Source: Ancistrus triradiatus (Eukaryota > Chordata > Actinopteri > Siluriformes > Loricariidae). From it: a stretch of DNA of 64,000 bases. The notes below the pieces were generated by a model, which saw only the letters and a list, made by a program, of their open reading frames with translations, did no database searches and had not been told where the DNA came from. Below are positions 46,537 through 58,500 of this stretch, in pieces. Made by a program: the position numbers and the translations under genes. Position 1 is the stretch's first letter; each line of letters begins with the position of its first letter. The stretch covers positions 407,562-471,561 of the forward strand of contig JAJAGP010000338.1 in NCBI GenBank assembly GCA_025084515.1, read 5' to 3'.

Positions 46537-49500
46537 TTATTCTGTTCGCCCCTCATCCTCGCTGTCGCTTGCGAGCACTTCCTGGCTCTGCATCGTCTGA
46601 TTGGTCAGCTGAGAGGAGGCCGGAAGCACCGAGCCGAAGAACAGTGAACGGAACTGAGAACAGAAAGATGAGAGCGTGATTAAACAGAGCTGCGTCTGTC
46701 CGCCTTACCTACCTAAAACCACTAACGGTTTCAAAACCTTTTTATTGGGCGGTCTCTCTAGTGACTCCTCCTCCTCGTCTTCCTGTTCCTCCTCTTCGCT
46801 GTGCAGTCGAATTTTGTGATTGGTGACTGGGGGTGGAGGATCAGGCTCATTGGATGGCCCAGCCAGGTCACTCGTCTCCATGGCAATGAGATAGGAGTCG
46901 ATATCATCATTCATGAAGTCATCAGCGGCAGCTTGGGCCCTGTATGCAGTGCATGCCGTTAAGTGTAATCATATATTAATCACAACATTTTGCCATACAA
47001 CAGACTGTACATCTGGAATCTAGATGTCTTTGGAAAACTTGTAAACATGTTTAACAAATAAATGCAGAAATAAAGTTATGACTTGTTTACTGGTCAGTCA
47101 TTCAATATGGAGTGTGTGTGAACTAAAAAAGGTTATTTCCTAATTATTATTACTAATTATAGGCTGAATTATCTCACTCACATTGGTACAAACTCCATTT
47201 TAAAACAACCAATTTATTTAGCCTAGGGGTTAAGGTACTGGACTCTTGACCAGAAAGTCGGGGTTCAAATCCCACCTCTGCCAACCTGCCACTGTTGGGT
47301 CCTTGAGCAAGACCCTAACCCACAATTGCTTGGATTGTACCAATTGTAAGTCGCTCTGGATAAGGGCGTCTGCTAAATGCTGTACATGTAAATGTAAAAA
47401 CATGCTCAGACATTTAGTCTCGTTGCTGCTGTGCACGATTGAGAAACGTTACTTTAATAGGCCTCGCACTCAACCAGAAGTTTCCCAACTTAGTGGTCGT
47501 CCACAAACAGCGGTTACCTCTCAGCTTTGTTGTTGTGGTTGCGTGGGTGCGAATCTTCAGACAGAGTGGCTAGTACAAAATTAGACTCCAGTACACTGTC
47601 TGACACGTTGAGCACAACAGGGCTATAAACACAAACAATTTAACGCAGTGTTTTAGAGACAAAGTAGAACCTGTGGTCAGTGTATTGAGCTTTCATAGAG
47701 AAGGAAGCAGCTTACCTGCCAGGTTTATTAAAGTACATAGAGATGGGGAGACCCGACGACTCGGCAAACGCCAGCAATCCCTGAGGGTGAACAAAACAAT
47801 AGGATAAACATTAGGACCGTCATAGATAACATACGTTATATATGTATTTAAAGCTAATAAAATTAGCACCATAAATGGTATTTCTGCTGCTTGACCCTGT
47901 GAAGCACTTCCTTATTCACTACGCTCTATATTCTACATCGAATACAAAGCATTGTTAGAGTATTAGAAAATTGAACCAGTGAGGACGATCATTACAAAAC
48001 GTTTTTTTTAACACCAGAGGGCGCAATGATACGCCATATACGTAGAAAACCTTATATATTTGGACATATATGGAGATGTTTAATGATATTTGTAGAGCGC
48101 TTTCACACAGCAGATACAAAAAGGTGTTTGACAAAGTGAACATTATAACGATAGACGACTAAAAAAAGTGTGTGTTCACCCTGAGCTCCTTAAGGCAGAA
48201 CGTGACGCTGGTCTGACAGCCAATGGCAAAGTGATCAAACTCTTCCGAACTCAAACACAGCTCAGTCATCATGGCTCTTGACGAATCTGGCGACGATAGA
48301 CAAAGAAAATGAGGCAGACTGGGATTTCAATGATTTCAAAATATTCAACACTCAGAATCTATATGCAGTTTTAGCTTCTATTTATTATTTTTACCACACT
48401 TTTTGCCTTTGGTCAAGGGGGCTCTGGTGCGTATCCCCTGAGAACACAGGGCGCAAGTGTAAGCCTGCCCTGGATGGGAATAGGGCTGCAACTAACAATT
48501 ATTTTAATAATCGATTAATCATGTCTTTATTAAGAAATATAACATTAAATAACAGAGCAAATAAGTGCTTACAATAAATGAATAATAATAAATTAAATTT
48601 ATTAATAAATTAAAATAACAAATTAAATAATAAAGAAAAATAAGTGCATCTCTGATGCAAACACTACATACAAACTCATTCACTCCCTTTCTTTAGGAAC
48701 TTTGCATTGCAATCCAAAAATGTTATCATGTCAACATGCTCCTGGGCTTAAAGCTGGCTCTTTTTTTGAGACTATGGCCCTGTCAACACGAACGCGGGTA
48801 TTTTTAAAAACGTAGCTTTTTCTATGAGTTTTGATCTTTCGTCCACAGGAAAACGGCGTTTTAGGTCACTGAAAACTGACTTTTTTTTGCCAAACTCCTT
48901 CCAGGGTGAAGATTTTCAGAAACAAAGGAGATAAGGGCGCACAAAGTGACGTTACAAGCAAGAAACTCCGTTTTCCCAGTCCACACGACAACGCTGAAAA
49001 CGGAGTTTCTTGCTTGTAACGTCACTTTGTGCGCCGTTATCTCCTTTGTTTACATGAGGCGATTTTGTGCAATAGCGGACGTAGCCAAAATAGCGCCAGC
49101 TGTAACACTGCTCACCAAACTTGTTACAAATCTACAAATAAATGTACAATTATTACTTTTTCATTACACTGAAGAACAGAGGCATCAGAATGCGCTCTGG
49201 AGGTCACTACTATATATCGATCACACCCACGAAGCAGTTCCCACCCCCAGCGTCCCCGGTTTGGGACAAGACCCGGTCGGACCTCTCGTTGGTGGGACAG
49301 CTTTCAAAACGAAGTGGTTGTTGAAGAAGAATGGCGAGAAAATGTTCGTATGCATAGGACGTCGCTGTTGTCGTTGAGTGAGCTGCTTCGCCGGCATATA
49401 GGACTGCTGGTTTGGCACTGCTCTTGACAGCGACTGTGTGCGTTTTTGCGTTTTCATGTGTACAAAGTTTTTTGTTTAAACAGTGCTTGTGTGGACGGGA

Positions 49501-51786
49501 TGTTTTTTATAAACGAATTTAAACCCCCCTAGATGGGAATTCATCCTTAATACTGTGTGCCGAGCGCAACGCAGGTGACCAGGGTTCAAGTCCTGGGACT
49601 CCCTTCAGCCCGAGCCCAGTGAAACCCAGGATAGGCGAAACAGCTTCACAACAAGATCCGTACCTGCGTCCTCGTCCACGTAGTTCCTGAGCCACACTCG
49701 GTCACTGCTCACAGACACGCTCACTTCTTCCAGAGAGGGTGGGAAGTGCAGAACCGTATCCACCCACAACCTGCACACCGGAGAGGAACAAGGTGTCGTA
49801 CACAAGAGGGATTCAGTTACTCACTATAAGGGAGATGAGGAGATATCAGCAGACCTGGGCTGAGCCTGAAGCACGTTGGCACAGCCGTCTTTGTCAAACA
49901 CTGCTTGTAAGCTCTCACAGTCCTGGAAGGACAGGTTGTGTGTCTTTAAGAGCCCTGAAACACACAATTATAGCATTCTGAATATGCAACAAAGGTAGTC
50001 CAAATGCTGAGTAATGTAATACTGATACGGGTCTAGTGATTAAGGTACTAGACTATGGATCAGAAGTCATGGAAAATGATCTCCAATATTTAACATTATT
50101 AGGAGTGGCAAAGTATGTGAACCTTTGCTTTCAGTATTGTGTGGACCCCCGTGCAGCAATAACTGCAGCTAAACGTTTTTCTGTAGCTGTGATCAGTCCT
50201 GCCACACCGGTTGGAGGGATTTTTAGCCATTCCTCCGTAAATAACAGCTTCAGCTCTGGGATGGTTGGTGGGTTCCTCACATTAGCTGCTCACTTCAGGT
50301 CCTTCCACAACATTTCCATGGATTTAGGTAAGGACTTTGACTTGGCCACCAAAAACCCCATTGTTCCATCAAAGATTGGCCGCCGCCTGGCCCAGATGCA
50401 GCGGTTTTGTGGACTTGAAAAAACATACGTAATTGGATGTATGAATGCTATTTGGTTTATGTTTCTCACCATGTTTGCAGTGCAAAGTGATTCTGAGCCG
50501 ATTTCTCCGACGTTCATCTTCAATACGGCACTTCTGCACTGAACGCTCAAGGGACGACCGAGCCTGAACACCAGTCGCACACTCTGTGTGTGACAGAAAG
50601 AGGAGGAGGGGCGAAAGAAGTTAACGTACGTCTTTAATTGCTGTAAACTCTACCAAAGTGATTCCAGACAAAACCCATTCTGGTAAAACATCAATTCAAT
50701 GACTTTTCCTGTTAAGATGCATTTGGCCAGGCAGCAAGAAGAAACATTCCTGGTATTGTGACGTTAAAAAAAAAATAAGGCTCTTTATGGAGTCCCCAAT
50801 TACAAATCGGTTTCACCCTTGAACTTGTTTACTCTCAATCTTCACTGTGAGATATTTACCACAAAAGCGTTTGTTTTAACCCAGATGGCACAGACGGCTA
50901 CATCTGTTACCTTGATGGGCATTCTTGCGCGGAAGGCCTGATCGTTGGGAGCCGGGTACCTCTGGAGAGAACAGCGGAGACAGAAGGAAAGCAGGCAAAA
51001 CGCCGACGGGAGAGTTCACCGCTCGCAGAGTAACTGCAGAACAGAAGATGCCACAGCTATAGAACATGCAAACTCAACTCAGTCTAAAATTGGACGGGTA
51101 AGAACGTGTATAATCCTCAAGTAGAAACCATTCACCAGCACTGTGTTTATCTGCAATAAGACACTCACCATCTTTCAGTGGGTTCCAGGTACAGTTTCAT
51201 CTCCAATCTTGACAGAAGAGAGTGTATCGCTTTGGCCACACATGCAAAATACAATGTATGGTTAAAAAAAAAAACCACCCCACAGAAGATTCGATGCATA
51301 AGCTTGTAAACACGGTCAAGACAGCTGCTGAGTTCAAACCAAGCATCAGAAAGGGGCAGAAATGTGAGTAAGTGACTATGAACTGGCATTGGAGTTGGTG
51401 ATAGACGGGTTGGCCACTGAGGAATTTCAACAAACAGCTGGTCTACTGGGTTTTCAATGCAAGAATGATTTAAAAAGAGGTGAAAACTGGTGAAGATGCC
51501 GTGTTGACGCAGAGGAGATGGGCAGGCTGGTTTGAGCTGATAGAAAGGTAAGAGAAACTCAACCACTTGTTACAACCGAGGTATGATGAGAACATCTCTG
51601 GGAAAAAAGAAAAAACGGTTGATCCTGAAGAGATGGGCTACGCAGCAGAAGACCACAACTGGGTGCAAAAAAATCGTCCCAAAACGGTTTCTGAACTTAC
51701 TAGTTGTTACTAGCACTAACTTAGTTGCACTACAGGTCAAGAGCGATCACCTTTGACGTTTTCCTCCGGTGTAAAACGCAGTCCAT
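46537..51786 (-). CDS. rad9a: Cell-cycle checkpoint protein RAD9A (9-1-1 clamp), 5' exons frame-disrupted
   Basis: Subunit of the RAD9-HUS1-RAD1 ring loaded at damaged DNA to activate ATR. Minus-strand exons: 51786-51751, about 51237-51169, 51033-50911, 50583-50470, 49954-49855, 49770-49664, 48286-48180, 47780-47716, 47622-47518, 46939-46738, 46653-46537. Exons 5-11 are phase-consistent and end at TAA. They show HNLSFQDCESLQAVFDKDGC, MMTELCLSSEEFDHFAIG, VTFCLKELRGLLAFAESSGL, SNFVLATLSED, DDFMNDDIDSYLIAMET, an acidic stretch, RSLFFGSVLP and the tail LASDSEDEGRTE. Exons 1-4 are recognisable but carry small indels and cannot be read through as printed. Placement as RAD9A rather than RAD9B rests on the tail and on neighbours. 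Confidence 0.88.
47219..47397 (+). mobile_element. tRNA-derived SINE, copy 7
   Basis: Slightly 5'-truncated (gcctaggggttaaggtactg), with B-box region ggggttcaaatcccacctct and full tail gtcgctctggataagggcgt. Lies in the rad9a intron between exons 10 and 9. Confidence 0.85.
48775..49520 (+). mobile_element. PIF/Harbinger remnant
   Basis: A plus-strand frame near 49,268-49,400 reads GRTSRWWDSFQNEVVVEEEW then RENVRMHRTSLLSLSELLRR, similar to the N-terminal part of Harbinger (HARBI1-type) transposases. The flanks cctgtcaacacgaacgcggg and gcttgtgtggacgggatg look like decayed inverted termini. It contains the 56-bp palindrome at 48,920-49,051. Antisense, in rad9a intron 6. Confidence 0.6.
48920..49051. 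repeat. 56-bp near-perfect inverted repeat (hairpin)
   Basis: Arms 48920-48975 and 48996-49051 are reverse complements with a single mismatch, separated by 20 bp. The arm includes gacgttacaagcaagaaact. It is far too long and precise for chance. Confidence 0.92.
50026..50067 (+). mobile_element. SINE head fragment joined to a Tc1 fragment
   Basis: Reads gggtctagtgattaaggtac then tagactatggatcagaag, the first 42 bp of the SINE family, then runs into Tc1 sequence with no SINE body. Confidence 0.65.
50080..50402 (-). mobile_element. Internally deleted Tc1 family B fragment
   Basis: Matches family B from the subterminal region (gtggcaaagtatgtgaacct, aataactgcagctaaacgtt) and then jumps at about 50,350 from ggactttgacttggcca to ccattgttccatcaaa and ctggcccagatgcagc, losing several hundred bases. 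Many small indels. It lies in rad9a intron 4. Confidence 0.8.
50470..51786 (-). pseudogene. rad9a: Frame-disrupted 5' exons of rad9a
   Basis: Four exons are identifiable by residual similarity. Exon 1 (51786-51751) is 36 nt instead of an expected 34. Exon 2 shows KAIHSL, then KIGDE in another frame, then LYLEPTE in a third, and lacks a normal acceptor before the expected start. Exon 3 (51033-50911) needs several shifts (RAVNS, FLLSPLF, RYPAPNDQAFRARMPIK lie in different frames). Exon 4 (50583-50470) is one base short of the frame joining SVRLVFR to LERSVQKCRIEDERRRNRLR. Several changes fall in short homopolymers, so a consensus error is as likely as true decay. Confidence 0.7.
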
Positions 51787-52110
51787 ACTGACGCGCTTGC
51801 GCATGCAGCAAATGTATAACTAATTTTGAAACCATAATACACTATATGCATTCATACTGAGGATAGAAAGTCTCCTCAATAGTTGAACAATTATTATCTA
51901 TATTAAATTATTTATACGTAAAACTACGCGCATGCTAACTCGAAAATAATTCGTCCCAAACCGACAAGTTCTAAACTGTTTACTTCAGTTCTCTTTGCTT
52001 CACTATGTCGCGCGCTGCAACGAACCAATCAAATCACACTACGCGATTTAAAACGCGCCAAGTTTCTTTTGACCGGTCTTATCCCAAACCAGACCTTCGT
52101 CGCTACATAG
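51787..52110 (-). promoter_or_regulatory. rad9a: Candidate rad9a promoter
   Basis: Upstream of the ATG the minus strand shows a CCAAT-box inverse (gattggttcg near 52,025) and TTGGCGCG at 52,061-52,054, an E2F-like site, in a locally CpG-richer patch. That would fit a cell-cycle gene. No experimental support; short motifs occur by chance. Confidence 0.35.
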
Positions 52111-52980
52111 TGCACTACCTAGTTATTTTATAACAATAGTTTACAGTACAACATTACGCTAACGTACAACATATACGGTTACATATACATATTCAATACA
52201 CTCTCGGCGTTGAAGGTATTCGAAGGGATCGCACCACAACAGAGCATTTTAAAAGGGAAAGAGAGTAAGATGTGATTTAGAACACGAACCGGATAAATAC
52301 CAAATATTTCAGGCACTTCACACGGGTTACATATGTCCTACGTAGGGCACTTATACAGGAAAAATGTACCATTTGAAATTCAACCAACTTGCGAATTTTG
52401 AAGTAAACCTTTCGCGCAGAAAACATTTAAAAACATAAACAGTTCAGACAAATTCAATTAAACAGAACTTATTTGTATTCCATTGTCTTATTACATTAAA
52501 TAAATAATGAAAATGTAATTAAATCTGCATTCATCTAGCTTAAACGTGGAAATACAGGAGGGAGTTAGCATGGTTGTGAAAGTTGACTTTGTATAGACTC
52601 GCTTGTTTTTAATTGGTGCAATGTTTTGTGCTTCCTAAAGTCAAAGTGTTTTAATGTTTCTAAGTCCTATTACATACATGTTCATTCATTACCCCTGAGA
52701 CTCAGGCTAAGCAGGGTTAAAATGTAAAACAAAAATATATACATAATCATATAAATACTAATAATAAGGCCCTGTGACAGACTGGCATCCAATCCAGAAA
52801 ACACTTACAAACGTGCCTTCTGTTTGCCAAAGATAAGTGCCAGATCTCCCACGACACAATACAAACAGGGTTAAAACCTGAGACTTAGAAATAATCATAT
52901 TTATGATCATTGTCATTATAATAGTCATTTCTATCTGAGTACCCCGTCTGTAACTGTCTTAATTTGTGCAGGTGGGTTTC
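52110..52980. other. Intergenic stretch with no recognised feature
   Basis: A/T-rich DNA between rad9a and the unknown gene; nothing recognised. Confidence 0.4.
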
Positions 52981-52985
52981 CTCTA

Positions 52986-53172
52986 TTACATTACATTTAC
53001 ATTTACAGCATTTAGCAGACGCCCTTATCCAGAGCGACATCCAATTGATACAGTCTTATAATCCAAGCAGTTGTGGGTTAAGGGCCTTGCTCAAGGACCC
53101 AACAGTGGCAGCTTGGCAAAGGTGGGATTTGAACCCTGGACCTTTTGGTCCAAAGTCCAGTACCTTAACCAT
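52986..53172 (-). mobile_element. tRNA-derived SINE, copy 8 (reverse)
   Basis: Reverse copy: tttacagcatttagcagacg, gggatttgaaccctggacct, ending at ccagtaccttaaccat without the outer head. Confidence 0.87.
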
Positions 53173-53270
53173 CTTAAGTTTCCTTCCACCTGCCAAAACA
53201 CATTAGTAGGCATTTTTGGCCCAGTGTAATGTCTTGCCATACTCCAGAGAGTATTCCAGCATTGTTGTGG

Positions 53271-53274
<4 letters not shown>

Positions 53275-53303
<29 letters not shown>
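53275..53303. repeat. AAT microsatellite
   Basis: About ten uninterrupted AAT units. Confidence 0.9.
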
Positions 53304-53304
<1 letters not shown>

Positions 53305-53309
53305 CATTC

Positions 53310-54205
53310 ACTGTTTTATTATATTGAGTACAGTGGTTTACAGTGGGTGGTTGTGTTGACCACAATCTCTGATGACAGGAATGAAGCAGAGTATGTTGTT
53401 AGGTATGTTAGTGCCTCAGAGAGCATAAACAAATAATTGGCAGTGGTGCAAAGAATTGGAATGAAGTTAAAACAGCTAGGAGGGCTCTCTTAGACATCAG
53501 TGTTGCATCATGCCACTATTGACCAAATCACCAAAAACCTCTCTGGGCATGAAGTCCAAGTGCTGTTCCGTCCGATGTTTCTTAGATTTAATGACTGAGA
53601 GTGTACAGTTCACATCAGAACTCTAATGTTTTCAACTCCTGCCAGTGAGTCATTGTATTAAATCTAATATGGTTGCAACAGCAGGAAGGTTGACAAATGT
53701 GCTAACCAACCCCACCCATGTCATGCAGACACAAATCTACACTTACGTCAAATGATCCAGCTGACTGTACTTATTTCAAGGTTTCAACTCTTACAATCAA
53801 AATATAGCTGAGCTAACTGACCCCTGGTATGCTTGCACTACCACCGACCCAGCTCCCCAGACTTGGGGTCCTGCCCAGTGGTAGGGAGATGGGAATTGAG
53901 AAGTTTTGCCCTGTAGAAACAGCAATCCAATAAAAATAAAAAAATCATCCCACCAGAGGTGGAATACTAACCAAAATGTCTCAGGTCTGACATGGGGGCA
54001 GGGTCTGAGGTTAAGTGACTTTGCATGTTATTTTAAGCATTTGATGATTGATTAGTCTGAATGTCTTTATTGGATATTAAAACTTTACTTAGGACTTTAT
54101 CTCTCCTTCACTTTGCTTCTAGAAAAGCCGTTGTTAATATGTTTTTTCCTGGTCAGGGTTACCGGGTTGTCTGGTGCCTTTCCTGGAATTCACAGTGTGC
54201 AGGTT
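53310..54205. other. Intergenic stretch with no recognised gene
   Basis: No exon or RNA gene recognised. Around 53,825-53,900 (actaccaccgacccagctcc) a repeat-like segment may be a decayed SINE, not demonstrated. Confidence 0.35.
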
Positions 54206-54211
54206 AGCATG

Positions 54212-54478
54212 TACAGTGGGGAAAAAAAGTATTTAGTCAGCCACTGATTGTGCAAGTTCTCCTACTTAGAAAGATGAGAGAGGTCTGTAATTTTCATCAT
54301 AGGTACACTTCATCTATGAGAGACAAAATGAGGGGGAAAAAATCCAGGAAATCACATTGTAGGATTTTTAAAGAATTTAATTGTAAATGATGGTGGAAAA
54401 TAAGTATTTGGTCAATAACAAAAGTTCAACTCAATACTTTGTAACATAACCTTTGTTGGCAATGACAGAGGTCAAACG
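54212..54478 (+). mobile_element. Tc1 family C solitary left end
   Basis: Begins tacagtggggaaaaaaagta, follows the family C terminal repeat, then stops within aatgacagaggtcaaacg. No transposase or right end follows. Confidence 0.88.
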
Positions 54479-54479
54479 A

Positions 54480-55550
54480 TATGGCAATCCATGTGCTGGT
54501 TTTGGTCACTGTTTAAGTACAGAGGGATCATTTCCCCATCTGTCTCCCCTCCATCAAAACATATTTATGAATTGAACAGACCTTAGAAGCAAATCGATTC
54601 ACGTCTAAGTTCCTCAGATATTAATATTTGGATGGCGTAAATGTAAATGTACCCTATACAATGCTGAAAAACCTCTAATAAAGTTTTGATTCATCCATTT
54701 ATTCAGTCATCCAGTCAATTAAATACGTATTTTGAATGATTCCTTAATGAGAATCACAATTTGTAAAATGACATCCACACCCACACATCTTGTTGGTCAT
54801 GAGTCATCATTTTTTGAATCGCCCAAACAAACCTCAGTTCTGTTAGATTAAAGTAGCCTGCATGAACAGGCATCTAATTTCTTAGAGCGAGAATCTGGCC
54901 CCTCCTTTCAAACCACTGATAAGTATGTTAACGAGAATGCGCATGTTGCGCACTTAGTACTATATTAAAAACAATTACAGAACACAGTTCAAATCAGTGA
55001 TTTTTAAATGTGATACAAAATGAAGAGATCATGAATCTAGGTATGATAGTGGACAGAGAAAGAAAAGAAGTGCAAGATTGCAAAGTAGAGATTGTGCTGG
55101 GAAAGAAGAAATGTTAACCTGACACACTAGTATTTCTTGTCTGTCTGGGTTTGTCACACCTCTCTGAACAAACTGCTCTGGATTACCTGTCTACATCGGA
55201 TGTGCACAGACCTTTCAATCAGAAATAAACAGCAGAGCCTCCTGCTGTGCTTTAGTAAAAATTGGATTTCTTAATTATGGATGATACCACTGCTCAGGGG
55301 TCACAGTGTGAGTTATGAAGAGAAGATCTGTAATACTGAGGTAAACTTTGATATCTCTGAAAGGCAACTGAAGATTTGTTGACAGAATGAAAGAAGTGAA
55401 GGATATGTATCTAACATGCGTCAGGAGTTGATGTAACTTTGGCTTTGGCTTTGACCAGACGTGGATGGACATGGGTTTGTGAGTATCCTCACGATTTATG
55501 ACTGTTTATGTGTGTGCAATATGTGACCCAGTCTTCACTTTCAATCTGTG
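54480..55550. other. Upstream flank of the unknown gene
   Basis: No coding exon recognised. It should contain the promoter and any 5' UTR exon of the gene starting at 55,554, but no motif fixes them. Confidence 0.35.
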
Positions 55551-55553
55551 TAA

Positions 55554-58500
55554 ATGGCGGAGACAAGCTCTGTTTCGGACACTCAGGCCCTGCTGCATTC
55601 AATGCTTCAAAGACTGAAGCTTCAACAAACAAACAACGAGAATGAAAGACACACCCAAGAGGTACAACAGTCACCATCTACGCAGGATAACCACAGGATA
55701 GCTGAAACTCCAACTGAAACCCCAGTCTTCCAGTTTAATGGATCTCTGGACACCAATCATGAAGGAAATGCACTCTCTACAACCTCAACCCCTTTGGACA
55801 CTCCATCGACTTTCCATTCACCAGACTTGAAGGATGACGTAAAACCTCATTTTAAACAATCTGATAAAGAAACTGGAATATTTGCATCACCAAATCCAAG
55901 ACCACTAAGATGGGGATTTCTGAATAACTACTCTTCATCAAAAGGGAGTTATGATCTAACTTCCTACACCGATAATGGTGAGGCACCAAAGAGGCAGTGG
56001 AAGCAAAAACTGAGAAAGATGAGTAACAGCTCCAGTGTGTCATCCTTACAAAGCATCGACACTTCGATTCCATCCTCACCCACCCTAGGCAGCCTGGACC
56101 AGGGGCATGAGGCACACTATGGGAGCATGGGACGGAAGAGGTGGACCCAGAAGGCAAAGGAAAGATGGAAGGAATGGCACAAGAGTGTAGAGAAAAGAGA
56201 AAAAGGACTAAAAGATGACCACGTAGCAAACGTGAGTATTTTTCCTTTTTTTATGGGTTATATAAAGACAAAATGTGTTGATATAATATTAATTGTATGT
56301 AAATATAAGTCCCAATCAACACCACCCACATGACAACACTAGATAATGATTTTTCCACATTGTGAACTTTAAAATCAAAGACAATACTAATAGCGTGCTT
56401 GAGCGGAGCAGCGGCCTAATATGCTAGTCCACCACTAGGGTGGCCCAGACTCGAGTCCTAGTGGTGCTTTTCGGCCATGTCAAGCATCATATGGGCTATG
56501 ACTGGAAGAAAGGAGACCAGGAATGGCGGGATGGAATGGCGTTCTGTTAGGCTACAAAGTCGTCTGATCCCTGTGAATTCTGGGGATAGGCTGCAGAGCT
56601 CTCCTTAACCCTGACCAGGATAATCAGGGTAACAAAATGTGATAAAAAAATGACATAAAACACACAAAGGTCATGCAGTTCATGGAGTTCCATCCAGTCA
56701 CTGCCCCTAAATACAAAAATTATTTAAGCTCAGCCAACATCTGTCTTCCAGCATTTGTTGTCTTTTTTATACTGATTAAACCCTGAAATGAGTGTTCTGT
56801 GTTTTCTTTATATAGAGCATTCAGTCATCAAATCTTCCCCAAGCACTGTCCAATGAAAACCACACAACTAGCACAGCACTCAGTGAGGACACAGGTGTTC
56901 AGCATCAACCAATCAACATCGGACCAGAAGAAAGCCCTCCCAGTTCACCTGACCACCTGAGGTACAAGTGCTGTAACATGAAACATGTTGTTGTGTATAT
57001 TGTTGTGGAGAGACTTTTAGGATTTGTTTCTGATAACAGTCTGGATTGATTTTTGGTCTGCCACACACAGCGGCCATTTCTTCCAAAAAAGATCAGGAAT
57101 ACTGATTGGTCTGAGCACAGTACACATTTCCACAGTGTGATGGTCCATCCCAGATGCCTCCAAGCCCAGAGAAGTCGACGTCACTTCTGGACATTGGTTA
57201 CATAAGGCTTCTTTTTGCACAGTAACATATTAAGTGGCATTTGTGAATGTAACTCATTAGCCTCCTGAGATCTCGCGTCCCCACATGAGGACATGACGTT
57301 TTGGGTTTGCCACACCTCATACTTCATTCTGATTAACTCTGTCCTCATTTGTAGACACCCTTGAGCGTTTCACAAAAACAAAAATACCTCCTGTTCAAAG
57401 ATGGTGCTCAGTTTTTATACATAAAAAAATCAGAGCTCCGAGGAGGCTAATGAGGTCTCAAGAGGGTATTGTAGGGCTTGATACAGGTTTGCCAAATTAA
57501 TCCCTTGAGCATATGTTTCTATCAGCAATTGATGAATGAAGGTTCTTGATGAAGTGCTGACAGAAGTGCTGTTTAGGCTTACGCCCTTGGCCTTGGCTGC
57601 TTTTCTACCAAATCATAATTACAATCACCTTTTGACATCACATATTTAAAATTTTTACCTCATTCTTCTTCTTCTTCTTCTTTTGGCTTCTCCCTTTATC
57701 AGGGGTCGCCACAGCGAGTTAAATGTTTCCACCTCATCCTGTCCTCCACGTCCTCTACTCTCACCCCAACTCCCTGCATATCTTCATTCACCACAACCAA
57801 ATAACTCCTCTTTGGTCTTCCTTTCCGTCTCTTGCCTGGCTGCTCCATCGCCAACATCCTCCTACCTATATATCCACTATCTCTCCTCTGCACATGTCCA
57901 AACCATCTCAGTCTTCCCTCCCAATTTTCCAACCTGTGCTGTCCCTCTGATGATCTCATTCCTAATCCTGTCCACCCTAGACACTCCTAAAGAGAACCTC
58001 AACATTTTAAGTTCTGCCACCTCATTACTAGCCCTAAATTGCCCCCATCCCAACTTTTTTGGAATGTGTTGCAGGCCTGGAATGCAGGAATTGACGTATA
58101 TTAACAAATTAAACAAAGTTAACCAGGAAAAACATCAAATATATTGGGTTCATATTGTCAGCAATGAAAGAAAAGTCAAAGTAAATGTAAAGAACGCTGA
58201 ATAATGTCCCAACTCTTCCTATTTTGGGGTTGTACAGAGGTAATAACCAATATTAGCCTATGGTGGAACACTAATATACAGTTCTCCTATTCAGGAGTTC
58301 ACCAAGACCACCGGTATTCTGTCTGTGTGTGAAGGAGGCATTAGCCCCATTACTTGAGAATGGATGGGAATCCTGATAAATATAAACCATCAGTGCAAGT
58401 GAGAATGAGTTGGACCTGTCTTTACTTCCTAGTGCACAGAATGCCACTGAAGATCAGTCTACATATTCTGTTGTTGGGTCTGATGTGGACGTCCTGATAA

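Larger units (their letters stand above)
57010..58250 (-). mobile_element. DNA-transposon remnant split by two insertions
   Basis: Left part (57,010-57,252 and 57,455-57,640) reads on the minus strand as a transposase-like segment, including HHTVEMCTVLRPISIPDLFW. The right part is near 58,040-58,250 (catcccaacttttttggaat, gtgttgcaggcctggaatg). A 202-bp foldback element and an RTE fragment interrupt it. Superfamily not assigned. Confidence 0.45.

Noticed and set aside
48946..49377. 143-codon plus-strand frame as a new gene
   Set aside because: It begins inside one arm of the palindrome and crosses the Harbinger remnant; the transposase similarity is in a different frame.
51165..51566. Minus-strand 133-codon frame ending in rad9a exon 2
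   Set aside because: Only the last part (KAIHSL to LYLEP) resembles RAD9A and in mixed frames; the upstream portion has no RAD9A similarity and is treated as intron.
55489..55677. Minus-strand frame over the first exon of the unknown gene
   Set aside because: Shadow of the plus-strand exon, which has consistent splice phases.
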